DNA of 64,000 nt, from the NCBI GenBank assembly GCA_914767715.1, contig OU612075.1, positions 22,630,001 through 22,694,000 on the forward strand, in the 5' to 3' direction. The notes beneath the pieces were generated by a model that saw nothing but the letters and a program-made list of their open reading frames with translations, did not search any database and had not been told where the DNA came from. This document shows positions 15,001-24,816 of the stretch, one piece after another. Source of the stretch: Membranipora membranacea. Taxonomy: Eukaryota; Bryozoa; Gymnolaemata; Cheilostomatida; Membraniporidae. The translations under genes and the position numbers were made by a program. Numbering within the stretch: position 1 is the stretch's first letter; the number at the start of each line of letters is the position of its first letter.

Positions 15001-18000
15001 ATATCGAGTAGCTCCACTCCCTGTTCTACTGTAGAGATCGTCTCAAACGCAGAAGAGATCGTGTTTATCATCATAACTTCTAGATCCTTCATTCCAGCTC
15101 GGAATCTACAAAAAGGAGTAAATACAAACGTAATTAGCCTTACAAGGTATGTTGGCGATCTTCCCAGCTCATCTTATCAGAGTTTCAAACATTATTTGTA
15201 GACGTAGAGTTTGACACTAATTAGAGGTATATAGTTCGAGAGACAAGTACCTGTTGTAATCGTCATGCCATGATGTGGCCTTGACATCCAGTATGCTCTT
15301 CTTGACTTGTCTGAGCTGGTTGAGGTTTCTATCGAAGGAAGCCTCGATCTCTAGTAGACTACGAGCCATCTCTGGTCCTCTCTGTCCCACAAAGTGAGGC
15401 ATCTCCTGCTGGTTACCATCCTCCATACGCTTAAACAGCACCTCACATTCACACACCTGTCAACACATAAGAAGAGTTGTTTTTCAATCGAGGAAAATGT
15501 TTTATTGAGTGAAATCAATGTTTCTGCGTTAACGCACTTTGTGCATGTCCACAAATAAATTTAGGTTGGCTATCTTTGAACCGTAGCATTTGGATTTATC
15601 CAAATGTGCTTGAGTTTCCAGTTCTCCAGTTCGGGTAGGGTGACTTTTTAGTTTAAAAAACTCGAAAAAATTCGGATTAATCCAAACGCTATGGTGCAGA
15701 GAGACTCTTATCACGGAGTCGATCTGCAAGCAGTGTGGCATATACCCACAGCTGACTTTTGACTGCTGTGAGCCTAGCCTAAACCTTGAGTTCTATCTGT
15801 CAGCCACCATGGTGAGCATGACATTGTGCAATTTTCAAAACAAGATAATCATTTCCAGTTACCCACCTCGAGAAGATCACGACACCTCTGTACGAAGGCG
15901 TCCACCTGAGCGAATATACTGGACTTGTCCAGCACCCATCCCACAGGGCTGAACTTGTGATGGATAGACGACGTTCTGTCGTATATAGTCTTCCATTTCT
16001 CACAGCACTCGATACATGAATGTAGTGAGGCTATCGATGACGTTACGTAACCATCAAATATACTGTCCAGAGAGATATCAGCACAGCACCTCTTAATTAT
16101 CTCATTACTCAGCTGCAAAGTATAAGGGTAAATTTGTTGTAAAAATTAAAATCTGTTATCATTAAATTATTTATTAAACAATCACAGCGGTGTAGGAGCC
16201 AATAATCCAACAAAGTATTCAAGATTAATCAGAAAGAGCGGTGGCGCCAGTTCAAGACCAACATCATAATTATCACTATAATTATTCAGCAACTGTGTGA
16301 AACATTAAAGTTTGTGAACTTCTCAGATAACCACCAACCAAACCAACAAGTATAAAACACCGTCATTGTCCATCTGAAACTGTTGTTGACCATCTGAACC
16401 ATCCGCTCACTGTTCAGCATACATGAGCAAGTATTGATTTGGTCTACAGAGGTGAAAATATAACTGTGGTAGCATTACCTTTCTGAGCAGACCAGTAAGC
16501 CTCTCTCTTGTCTTGTAGAACTCGCTGTTCACCCAGATCATTCTGATAAGGTTGAGAATCTTAGGCAGCATATTTGGAATGTCAGCAGGTTTGGCGTCAG
16601 CCAGGTCAGCACATGGATCTTTGAGTATGTGTAGAAATTTAAGATTACTCTCCGCTTGCCTGGATCCTTCCTTCAAAATCGACAGTAAAGGATTTGATTG
16701 CATCAATAATTTTAGTGCGCTAAGCTTGTTAGAGCAGACAACTTATGGATTTTCTGTCAATATTCAAAGGTTCAGTTAGCATGCATTCTAAACAAAGCTT
16801 TGATTTGAAAAGAAAGAGAATTAATTGCCGTAAACATATTTATGGGTTGATAACAATTGCATTAATATGGTCAATGAGTGTTTATCATGTACAAGGGTTA
16901 GCCGAGTTCTACCTTAATTTGTCCAGAGAGTTTAGTGAACGGAGCGACATATGAGCTCTTAGCCAGCTCAAGTACATGTGAGATTTTCTTCACTCCAGGC
17001 TTGTCGAGCTGTGAGCTGATCCCAGACAGATCTGAACACCGATTCTTCCAGAACTCGATCTCTTCGAGAGGACCTGAGTTTTCAGACATCTCAAAGTTAT
17101 CTTGAGAGCTGAGCACTTCTTTAATTTGTCTCGTCCAGTGAATCATAGCAGCTGTGGATAATAGTATATACGGTTAACAAATTGGAACATTGAAGGATTG
17201 AGTTTTATAATATTTCTAACACCGTATAATGGAAAATGTACATGTGAGAGTGTTTGAATGTAAAGCTTACTTTCTAGTCTCTGTACTAGCTCCTTATCTC
17301 TACTGGCGATCTCAGGGTCAACTTTTTGACCTTCTGACGGAACATAAAGTACTGTCTTTCCCTCCATCTTCCACCTAAAAAAACAAACCAAAAGTTCATA
17401 AATGTCTTCTCCCTAAAAGCCCCTAACTTTGCTGAGCAACTATGACAAATATTTTCCTCGATCTTATATCACCTCCACAAAATTATCCTTGATGACAAAA
17501 AAACACTTACCTCAGGTCAGGATTACTTTGCATTTTACTTACCTTGTATCTGTAAGTGTAGCGAGGAATTTGTGTAATTGAGCTGAGAAGTCATTCTTGA
17601 TACTGTCAGGCCAGCTTGTGTTCTCAAAAAATATGGGAGCGTAGATGTTATTCATCACCCTCATCAAACTCTCAATATTGTTACCTGTAACAAGTTATAA
17701 TAATATGTGGTAATGACGCAAATGAGAAGAAGTCGTATTAAAGTTAGATCCTACCTCGGATGTCCTGATTGTATCGAGTTTTATTGACAGTGGCACCAAC
17801 TGGAAATCTCTTAAACGGCAGTTTTGTCTATTTAGTACACTTAATTAAATTACTCTCATAAATAAATAAAAAAATGAACCTATACAGTTGGTACGCTCAA
17901 CCCAGGGTCTGATCTAGCATTGATCTGATTGGCTGTCCCTACTAGCATGAATAGTATATCCTGTGAAAAGGTCTTGTTTACCAAACTGAAAATACTTATA

Positions 18001-19437
18001 AAATGCTTTTAGCGACATATGGTCAATATTCAACCAGTTTGTGCATGTGCACCAATCATTTCAGGTAAGTGATCTCTGCACCGCATCCTGTATGGCTGTC
18101 TCACCTTTGATGGTACCATACTGTAGTTTCTTGAGTAGAGTATCAGGTCTAATAGCCTCAGGTTCAGCAGTCGGAGGTTCTCTGTTCTTTATTATATATG
18201 TCAGCTCCTCACAGGGAAGTGTGGGTATCTCAGGCTCTAGGATCTAAGGAGAGATAATACATGAAAATTAGTCATCTAAATCTGTGCTCTCATTGTAAAA
18301 AGTTACTGCATAGCACAAAAATCACTGTCATTGTAGCTTTTACCAATGAAGTAGAATCAGTGTATGTCATGAGTAGTACATCAGGAGACCAGTTTTTATA
18401 TAATGTAGATATAAATACTAACGAGAGTCTCATTAGCTACTCTGAGGACGAGAAGTTTCTCGTCTGAGTTTGACAGGAAGCTCTTTATTTGGTCTGTCTG
18501 TTCTGTCTGCCACATCTCTGCAGTTAATCCATTTAGTAATACTCTGTCCTTTATCATCACAATCTGTAACAAGGATTTAAAAAATGAAACATCCTACCAA
18601 ACATCTATGATCGGTTGAACATTTAGTAGAAAGAGTACTCACAGTGGTGACATGAAGGACTTTTATTTTATATTGCAAATGGAAAAGATTTTATCGATCT
18701 CTGATGACAAATCACAGAGCAATAGAGTCTGTGTTGTTTTTTTCAGAAATTAACATTTATTATGTTTTAATAACATAAAGCCCAGAGACTGATTTTTCAA
18801 ACGATGATCAACTTACCATAATATCTGAAGGGTCAAGGACGGGCATGTCTGTATGTTCTGCTGTCTCCTCCACTAACGGTTCCTCTGTCACAACATTGTC
18901 TACTGATGCTGTTATAAGAGAGAAAAGTCACAGTTTAATAATCAGCTGCATCATCCAAATATTTTTCGCAAACTATAAAAAGTACAGCAAAATATCTAAG
19001 CACGAGCAGAACCATATGCTTCCAAAAAATTTAACAGGTCAGCATGACACTGTGCTGCGCTGACCGTTTCTACTTACCACTAAGCACCCGGGTTCGGAAG
19101 TAGTAGGACAACACTCCACTGCCTGATACGTAATAAATTTGGCTATACTCGAAATGCAGCAATACTAGGAATGGAGCGCACTAATTGATCATTATCAACG
19201 CCAATAATCTTTCAGCAGTACAAAATTATCTACGAGCACATAAGATACACTCATACCTGGTTCTACTTCAGCTGTAGGCTCTGGGGTTTTCCCTGTAGGT
19301 GTTTTCTTCCCGGTAGATTTTTTACTCGGAGATGATCTTCCAGACTGTGGAGTTTTTCGTCCTGTAGAGCCAGCTTTAGCTGACTTTGCTGTCGACTTCC
19401 TTGAGCTTGCCGCTGCTTTCTTCTCCGCGTCAGCCAT
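100..19437 (-). CDS. DNAH2: Axonemal dynein heavy chain 2 (DNAH2), N-terminal 35 exons, cut by window start
   Basis: Inner-arm axonemal dynein heavy chain; in the family this is one of the two heavy chains of the two-headed f/I1 arm that drives ciliary bending. I joined 35 exons (5,728 nt, about 1,909 codons) whose phases close throughout. The ATG at 19437 opens an 80-residue Lys/Ser/Thr-rich leader, then the stem (DHC_N1) and linker (DHC_N2) follow. Recognised blocks include [69 protein letters not shown]-type coiled segments, [19 protein letters not shown] and [19 protein letters not shown], all in the order and spacing of vertebrate DNAH2. The last exon ends at GGSPKGPAG, so the AAA1 Walker A (GPAGTGKT) is split by an intron and continues outside the window. 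No frameshift or internal stop was seen. Human DNAH2 is about 4,400 residues, so less than half is here. Confidence 0.95.
3481..3586 (-). mobile_element. 5'-truncated copy of a tRNA-derived SINE (core only)
   Basis: Shares with the elements near 10.9 kb and 62.4 kb the core read on the plus strand as tctcagtttgcaggcaggtc followed by ggagcacacctgggg. The tRNA-like head found in the other two copies is missing, so the copy appears truncated at its 5' end, as expected for target-primed retrotransposition. It lies in a DNAH2 intron between the exons at 3346 and 3676. Confidence 0.6.
6886..6923. repeat. Short tandem repeat in a DNAH2 intron
   Basis: A 17-base unit (gatacaagaggtgtgtg) is repeated just over two times. 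It sits in the intron between the exons at 6074 and 7038, which otherwise shows no coding signal. Confidence 0.7.
8404..8555. repeat. 74-bp tandem duplication in a DNAH2 intron
   Basis: Two adjacent copies of a 74-base unit starting at 8404 and 8478. Each unit itself contains two copies of a smaller element, attgaattccatatcatat. The copies look identical, so the duplication is recent. Confidence 0.85.
9353..9790 (+). CDS. RING-like zinc-finger fragment nested antisense in a DNAH2 intron
   Basis: Two exons can be read on the strand opposite DNAH2: 9353-9536 (after a polypyrimidine-AG acceptor) and 9735-9790, joined by a gtaggt donor and ttcag acceptor, ending at a TAA. The conceptual peptide has CAAC, then [13 protein letters not shown], then HSCPGC, followed by a polar tail ([14 protein letters not shown]). 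The Cys/His spacing resembles a RING or RING-like finger; the RMHxxC segment recalls the NSE1 (NSMCE1) RING-like domain, but I could not find the upstream part of such a protein. It may be the last exons of a small nested gene, a retained exon of a displaced gene, or a decayed copy. Nothing shows that it is expressed. Confidence 0.4.
10636..10681 (-). repeat. DNAH2: Tandemly duplicated 5' splice site of a DNAH2 exon
   Basis: The exon 10658-10869 ends GACATAGCCAG followed by gttagtg. The same 23-base unit (tgacatagccaggttagtg core) occurs again directly downstream, giving a second complete donor at 10635/10634. Protein similarity (DADIAR before YTEVANN) fixes the proximal site as the normal one. 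Use of the distal site would add 23 nt, shift the frame and meet an in-frame TAG inside the added segment. Confidence 0.8.
10905..11139 (-). mobile_element. tRNA-derived SINE, nearly full length
   Basis: On the minus strand the element begins ggagtaggagatggctcagt, an A-box-like start, and carries gagttcgaatcc as B box about 50 bases on, with a hairpin-forming tRNA-like arm between them. The head is followed by the core shared with the copies at 3.5 kb and 62.4 kb. It lies in the DNAH2 intron between the exons at 10869 and 11383. The short open frame through it (starting [10 protein letters not shown]) is the usual by-product of a tRNA head, not a gene. Confidence 0.85.
11761..11840. repeat. 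Inverted repeat (hairpin or small MITE) in a DNAH2 intron
   Basis: The arms 11761-11781 and 11820-11840 are 21 bases each and complementary with one mismatch (core tgtcttgacaagctt). Weaker complementarity extends inward, so most of the 80 bases could fold back. It lies between the exons at 11573 and 11906. Confidence 0.75.
13440..13551. repeat. Duplicated intron edge with small hairpin next to a DNAH2 donor
   Basis: The string actagtctgagtct occurs twice, near 13440 and just before the donor at 13553. Between them lies an inverted repeat with cagggagggt and accctccctg arms. No protein is encoded. Confidence 0.5.
17925..17953. mobile_element. Fragment of a dispersed repeat end (same family as the MITE at 27.4 kb)
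   Basis: About 29 bases (attggctgtccctactagca core) match the reverse complement of the right end of the element at 27338-27453 with one mismatch. It lies in the DNAH2 intron between the exons at 17799 and 18105. Confidence 0.5.
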
Positions 19438-21217
19438 GCTGATTTGCCTGTTAATAGTGCTATAAAAAGAGAGATAATTTATCTTAAGAGGGCAGCTGAA
19501 TTGTTCTTGCTGTAAGAAAAGTGAATTGCATCAAGGGGTATATTGGAGCAACAAGGATGAGTGTTATGCATTCTTAATGAAATGGTTGAAGGAAAGTTAA
19601 GAAGAGTTTAGTAGTTAGTCTGGCGTCTATGTCTCGAAGTTGAAAGGAGTTAAAGCAAGGTGTGCAAGATATATATATGATATAGAATAATGATTGATAT
19701 GTTTTACTTCTTGGTTAAAATTCTTTGGTTCCTCCAATGACCTCACTTATATATCCAATAAGTGTGAGTTTATATGTAGTTTGTTGTTTAATGTTGGTCA
19801 TACTTATACACAGCACTTACCATAGGCTTAAGTTTTGGTGTTTGGGCAGAAAGGTTGAATATACCAAGCAACTTATTTTTATTCAATCTTGCAACTTGTA
19901 CCAAACGGTGTATATGCTGCTATGGCAACTAGGCTGATAGAAGTATCGCACTCATTCTACAAAGCTAATACAGGGACACAAAGAGTGGTCTTTCTATCGC
20001 ACTCTCAATCAGTCATTTGATTGGTTGAAGCTCTGTGCTAGTAATATTTAAATGTCGATGTCTATTATCAGTGTTTAGAAGCTACAGGTGTAATCTGCCG
20101 CATACTTATGCGGAAACAGTGCCAAGTAGTAATCCACATGAAATTTGTTGGAGATTTTGACTGGAAGGCAGTAAGAAAAAAGTAATAAATATAACAACAA
20201 ACATAGATCCTACTTATAATGACACGAGATGTGTCATGATATCCAACTAGAAATCAATGAATTTAACTGTTACCTGTGTTAGAAAATTTCACTTAGGAGA
20301 ATTTTCCCCAATCTAAACCCTTACCCAGGGTCTGCCTTCTATACTCTACTGTTACTCTACCTACTAACAACAACTCTCTACCAGTCCACTGCAGTCTTGG
20401 AGTTAGAGGAGTAGAAAGAAGGTTGTGATTTGAACTGTGAAGGGGATCATCCATGAATCTCCAGACAGCTTACTAAGAACAGTGCCTTTATAGCATCAAG
20501 TTGCTGCCTACTGAAGCTGGTTGTCTGCAAACAAGAATTGTAAGTTTTCTGGGTTGGTAAGGCTCACTTTTCTATAAGACTTCCAATCCTTCATCATCAT
20601 TCATGATATATTTAGAGTAATTGATGAGTGTCTAGTGATGCTTTTTCTTTACCCAGGCGAAATTTTCTAGAATGTGTCTGTTGTCTGACTTCAGAGGATT
20701 TTGCAGCATTTCGAACATAACACACATAGTAATACATTCATTCAATCATTCAACGTTTCTCAACACAGACAAATATCGCCTACGTTTTTTTTTGCGATCT
20801 TGCTGAATGAAACACTCACCAATTGAAAAATCTCAGTACATCCCTGCATCCCTTGACAAGCCGTTTTACTAGAGGTCTGGGCATTAACCACCTTAGTTGA
20901 AGGGGCGTGGTCATCACTGCAGACACGCGTATGCAGGTGATGATTCTGTTTGTTTACTGTGACCACACTCTTCATCATCAATATCACTATTAACTTAAAG
21001 AAAAAACGCAGATGCATCTCAACACAAGACTGCCTTGATTGTCAACAATGTCCTGAAATAAATGCTTAGCAATTACCACTGTGAAAGAGATTAAATTATG
21101 AACTACAGACACAGTTCAAAATTACGAAATGTCTAAACATATACCACAATCAGCGCAGGCCCTTGTCTTCAATGTTATGTTTGTTCTTAATGAATATTCT
21201 GACTGGTTTATTTATAG
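19438..21217. promoter_or_regulatory. Head-to-head intergenic region between DNAH2 and UNC50
   Basis: About 1.8 kb separates the ATG codons of the divergent DNAH2 (19437, minus) and UNC50 (21218, plus) genes, so both promoters must lie here. I see no clear TATA box. It also holds the weak small-protein candidate at 20447-21017. Apart from that, no coding sequence is supported. Confidence 0.5.
20447..21017 (-). CDS. Candidate small secreted protein (92 aa), two exons
   Basis: Exon 1 is 21017-20820 and exon 2 is 20524-20447, ending in TGA. The donor is gtgagt after CAATTG and the acceptor is tttgcag, both in phase 0. The conceptual protein begins MHLRFFFKLIVILMMKSVVT, a plausible signal peptide, followed by a polar region with three cysteines (VCSDD, TACQGMQGC) and an amphipathic tail with one more. 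I do not recognise a family. The ATG is only 201 bases from the divergent UNC50 ATG. No polyadenylation signal was found downstream, which lowers confidence. It may be a chance open frame. Confidence 0.3.
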
Positions 21218-24200
21218 ATGCATGTCAACACGCATAGCAGACCGTCCCCGCACACAGAGTATGATATCTCTCCATCTCTGTCACCTGATGGAGAACAAAG
21301 TAAACAAACATACCTGTGTCAATCTGCAGCCTCTAAACGCTGGAAATATCTCAGAAGAATACTCAAGTAAGTGGAATTAGCATGACAGATCTCACCTCTT
21401 AAGGTACAGAATTCATAGATATAAAAAACTACAGTACACACAACACGTTATAAATACTCTGTGAATTAAGATCTCTGAGTTTGTTACTCCTGCACCCTCC
21501 CTGCCTGCACAGTGTTCATTTGTTTGAACAGAGAGTTGTCATTCCAAAAAGACAAACATGAAAATAAAAAATTAGAGCGGAAACATTGGAAAAACATCAA
21601 CCCGATGCTTAGGTCTAGATAGCATGGTTTCCTTTCTGAACCTCAATGAATGATCAGTTTTTGTGACACCGAATCAGAGCAACAGATTTTCGATGGTTGG
21701 AATTTATGGCATCTCAAGTTTATCGACATTTGCTCTAACTCTGGATGATATTTCAAGTGACAATCAAATGCTGTTGTTAGGACCCGGAAGTTTCAGGGTA
21801 CTGTTAAGTCTGATGGTACTGTTACAGTGAATGCTCATTCTTTTGACAGGTACAAACAGATGGATTTTCAGTTTGCAATGTGGCAGATGCTGTACTTATT
21901 CATCTCCCCTCAAAAAGTCTACAGGAACTTCAGCTACAGAAAACGTGAGTGAGCTGGTCACTTGTTGGCTGGTGAAGCTTATATAAATGTTACAATCAAG
22001 AGCCATCCTATATTCAATCTTGTGTTTGTAGGCCAATATTTCGAGCCTGTCATCAAAGCATCTTTTTCCTCGCCTTTCATCCTACCTCTCATATGGCTGT
22101 TTATAGAAATGCGATTTCCGCAGTCCGTTTTGTATTTGAATGAGTTTGTGATTGATAAATGGGTTAAAAGAAAAAATTGATTGTGTGATTCATGACATAA
22201 ATGAATCTACGCTTTCAAATCTTTTGTTAGAAAATAAAGCGCCGTATAATAAATGTGTTTATTATTTTGTTTTTATTCAGAGTCAAAGAATCAATATGCA
22301 AGAGATGATCCAGCCTTCCTAGTATTACTCAGCCTTTGTTTACTTGGTGAGTAGCTCAATCACTAATACAACCCGCACTGGAGAACCAAATATTACACAG
22401 GGGCACTGGAGGATCAATGAAAGTAGAACTCATTAAAACATAGTATGGAGCAAAAATATGCTTATCAGATAATACTTCGGGAGGTGATAAATCTGAAGGT
22501 TTTTTTCAGCCTGTCATATAAAGTGACTAAACCTTGCACTACATAGTTTATACCTAATGTCTCTTCTTGTCAAACTTCAAGGTCATATTTATCCCATATA
22601 TTAATGCTTTACCCTATAATGAAGTATGTTTTATTTTGTTATAGTGACGTCCATCGTATATGCTCTGATTCTGAAAAAGTCATTTCTGGGATTTCTGCAG
22701 TTTAGCCTGTGGTCAATCTTCATAGACTGTATTGGAATAGGGGCTGTAGTAGCTACTGTAGCTTGGTAAGAAGTGATGAGTATGCAAATATGTTTGAGGT
22801 CACTCAAAACATGTGATAGTCTTCAAATGAATATTATAATATGTTATATATGGCTTATGTTGTTTTAACATGAGCTAGCATAGTGATACATTATATAAAT
22901 AAGATGACAGCCAGATAATGTAACGTTCAAGTGCTGGTATGGTGTAAATATTATAGTGATCTGCTTTTTTATAAGACTCATAGGATATTCAGCGTAACAA
23001 ATTGTGTAAGAGAGGGCAATTCTCACTGTAATACCTGACAAGTTGATTCACTTAGTGTGGTAGTTATCTGAGCCACAACTACATGCCTTTATCCTTGTGT
23101 CTTATTTTACAGGTTAGTGGCGAATAAGTATTTCTTAGTATGTGGAGATGACCAGGTGGAGTGGGGTTACTGTTTTGATGTACATCTCAATGCATTCTTC
23201 CCTCTACTAGTCATACTACACGGCATAGGAGCCATTATATATGGTAAGTTTACTGCTGGCATATAAGGCCATTATATATGGTAAGTTTACTGCTGGCATA
23301 TAAGGCCATTATATATGGTAAGTTTACTGCTGGCATATAAGGCCATTATATATGGTAAGTTTACTGCTGGCATATAAGGCCATTATATATGGTAAGTTTA
23401 CTGCTGGCATATAAGGCCATTATATATGGTAAGTTTACTGCTGGCATATAAGGCCATTATATATGGTAGCCATTATATATGGTAAGTTTACTGCTGGCAT
23501 ATAAGGCCATTATATATGGTAAGTTTACTGCTGGCATATAAGGCCATTCGATATGCCAGAAGAATTCTTAGAAAACAAGAAAATGCAAAGTTCACAATGC
23601 TAGCAATCCATAATGTGATAATGAGATCATGAAAAGAGCCACAATGTTCGGCCGGACCGTTTTCTCTTGCACTCTTGGTAACTTTCTTATTATGCTAGGG
23701 GCTCTAAAATTCATGAAAGTCAGATTATGCAGAAACAATCAGTTACAAGATGTACTAAAATGTTTAATTTTGTTAAATTTCAGTGTTGTTGGCGTCTGAT
23801 GGGATTATTCTCACACTTGTCGGGAATACGTTACTACTGATATCATTTTCATACTATGTATACATAACATTCCTCGGATATGACAGTAAGTTCTTATTTT
23901 ACTGATCTGGAGGGGGTCTCTTAATAAGAATGAGCAATGCTTCTAGCCAATTTATCACTCAAAATCCCAGAATGTATAGAGTCCCATCAAGAAGTGAGTG
24001 ATTTCAGAACAATATCTCTACCTGGTCCTACTTACAGAGTGATCAGTTGGCGATTTTGGTAGTTTATAAGTTTAAAAAATCCTCCTGGCTGCAAAGCTCT
24101 CCATACAGTTATTGATGTTTTTCACATAGCCCTAGAGGAAGCATTGATTCTAACATCGCTGGCCAAGAACTTGCTGGATCTTTTCTCAATTTGCTGCTCC

Positions 24201-24541
24201 AATCATCAATGGAAAGAATGTTTAGAAAAGTTCCATTTTCCATCACATGGACATTCGATGTTAAGCCAAACAAGAGTTGTCCTCTCATTGACTAGTTTGC
24301 TCAGTGAGAACACAACTCCCATTTTATGATATGATAATTTAAGACAAGTATAATCCCTTCTCCTCAGCATCTAGTTATCCTGTTTTGTCCGTTTTTTGTT
24401 GCAGGCTTACCGAATCTAAGGAAGACAAAAGTACTATTATATCCATTCACAGTGCTAGCGATATTATACACTATAAGTATGATACTAAGATGGAACTTGG
24501 TACAGATATTCCATCTATATAACCAGCTCAAAGGTCACTGA
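21218..24541 (+). CDS. UNC50: UNC-50 homolog, Golgi multi-span membrane protein
   Basis: Seven exons, 801 nt, 266 residues: 21218-21366, 21850-21944, 22281-22346, 22645-22765, 23113-23243, 23784-23885, 24405-24541. All phases close, and a TAG precedes the ATG in frame. UNC-50 is a conserved Golgi inner-membrane protein; in nematodes it is needed for nicotinic receptor trafficking. Family hallmarks seen are KYLRRI, YKQMDFQFAMWQMLYLFISP, YARDDPAFLVLLS, the DVEWGY-equivalent DQVEWGYCFDVHLNAFFPLL, VGNTLL, YYVYITFLGYD and LLYPF. Five or six hydrophobic spans follow the MDF motif. Length is close to the human protein (259). The N-terminal 35 residues are not conserved. The donor of exon 5 is embedded in a tandem array of copies of itself. 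Confidence 0.96.
23231..23550 (+). repeat. UNC50: 37-bp tandem array carrying repeated splice donors in UNC50
   Basis: The unit gccattatatatg-gtaagtttactgctggcatataag starts in the last 13 bases of coding exon 5 and repeats to about 23550. Complete gtaagt donors are at 23244, 23281, 23318, 23355, 23392, 23429, 23482 and 23519; a shortened unit at 23466 reads gtagcc. Units look almost identical. Only the first donor keeps the reading frame; any later one brings a TAA within the first added unit. Confidence 0.92.
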
Positions 24542-24810
24542 GGATTGGTACTGTCTGTGTAACAACTATTATACTATCTTTGTATATACTTACTGACTGT
24601 TTGAGTGAACGATGACACTCACACTGGGGGATAATGGGCCAAATATTACTATTATATGCACCCAATCTCTGTTTGAAGGTATGGTTCTTTTTCTACCCGT
24701 GTAGTTAATGCAAAGGGTGGTGGTTTGAATTTTTGTATGTAATGCTAGAAATTGTATATTTATTTGCTCATGGCTATTCCGACCTGTACACCACACTTCA
24801 TTTCAATTGG

Positions 24811-24816
24811 AATAAA
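24811..24816 (+). terminator. UNC50: Probable polyadenylation signal of UNC50
   Basis: AATAAA about 270 bases past the UNC50 stop codon. Another close match follows near 24877. This is a consensus match only. Confidence 0.5.

Larger units (their letters stand above)
100..19437 (-). other. DNAH2: Exon map of DNAH2
   Basis: Coding exons, 5' to 3' on the minus strand: 19437-19257, 18908-18817, 18563-18441, 18243-18105, 17799-17755, 17684-17543, 17374-17271, 17151-16913, 16670-16479, 16112-15867, 15456-15251, 15105-14976, 14784-14568, 14326-14146, 13733-13554, 13233-13110, 12714-12595, 12350-12231, 12014-11906, 11573-11383, 10869-10658, 8204-8004, 7653-7497, 7178-7038, 6074-5877, 5431-5270, 4193-4071, 3896-3676, 3346-3166, 2830-2692, 2294-2077, 1701-1477, 1119-1009, 794-606, 268-100. 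Each is bounded by AG and GT and matches in phase. The largest intron (8205-10657) holds repeats and an antisense RING-like fragment. A possible 5' UTR acceptor lies about 12 bases upstream of the ATG. Confidence 0.85.
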
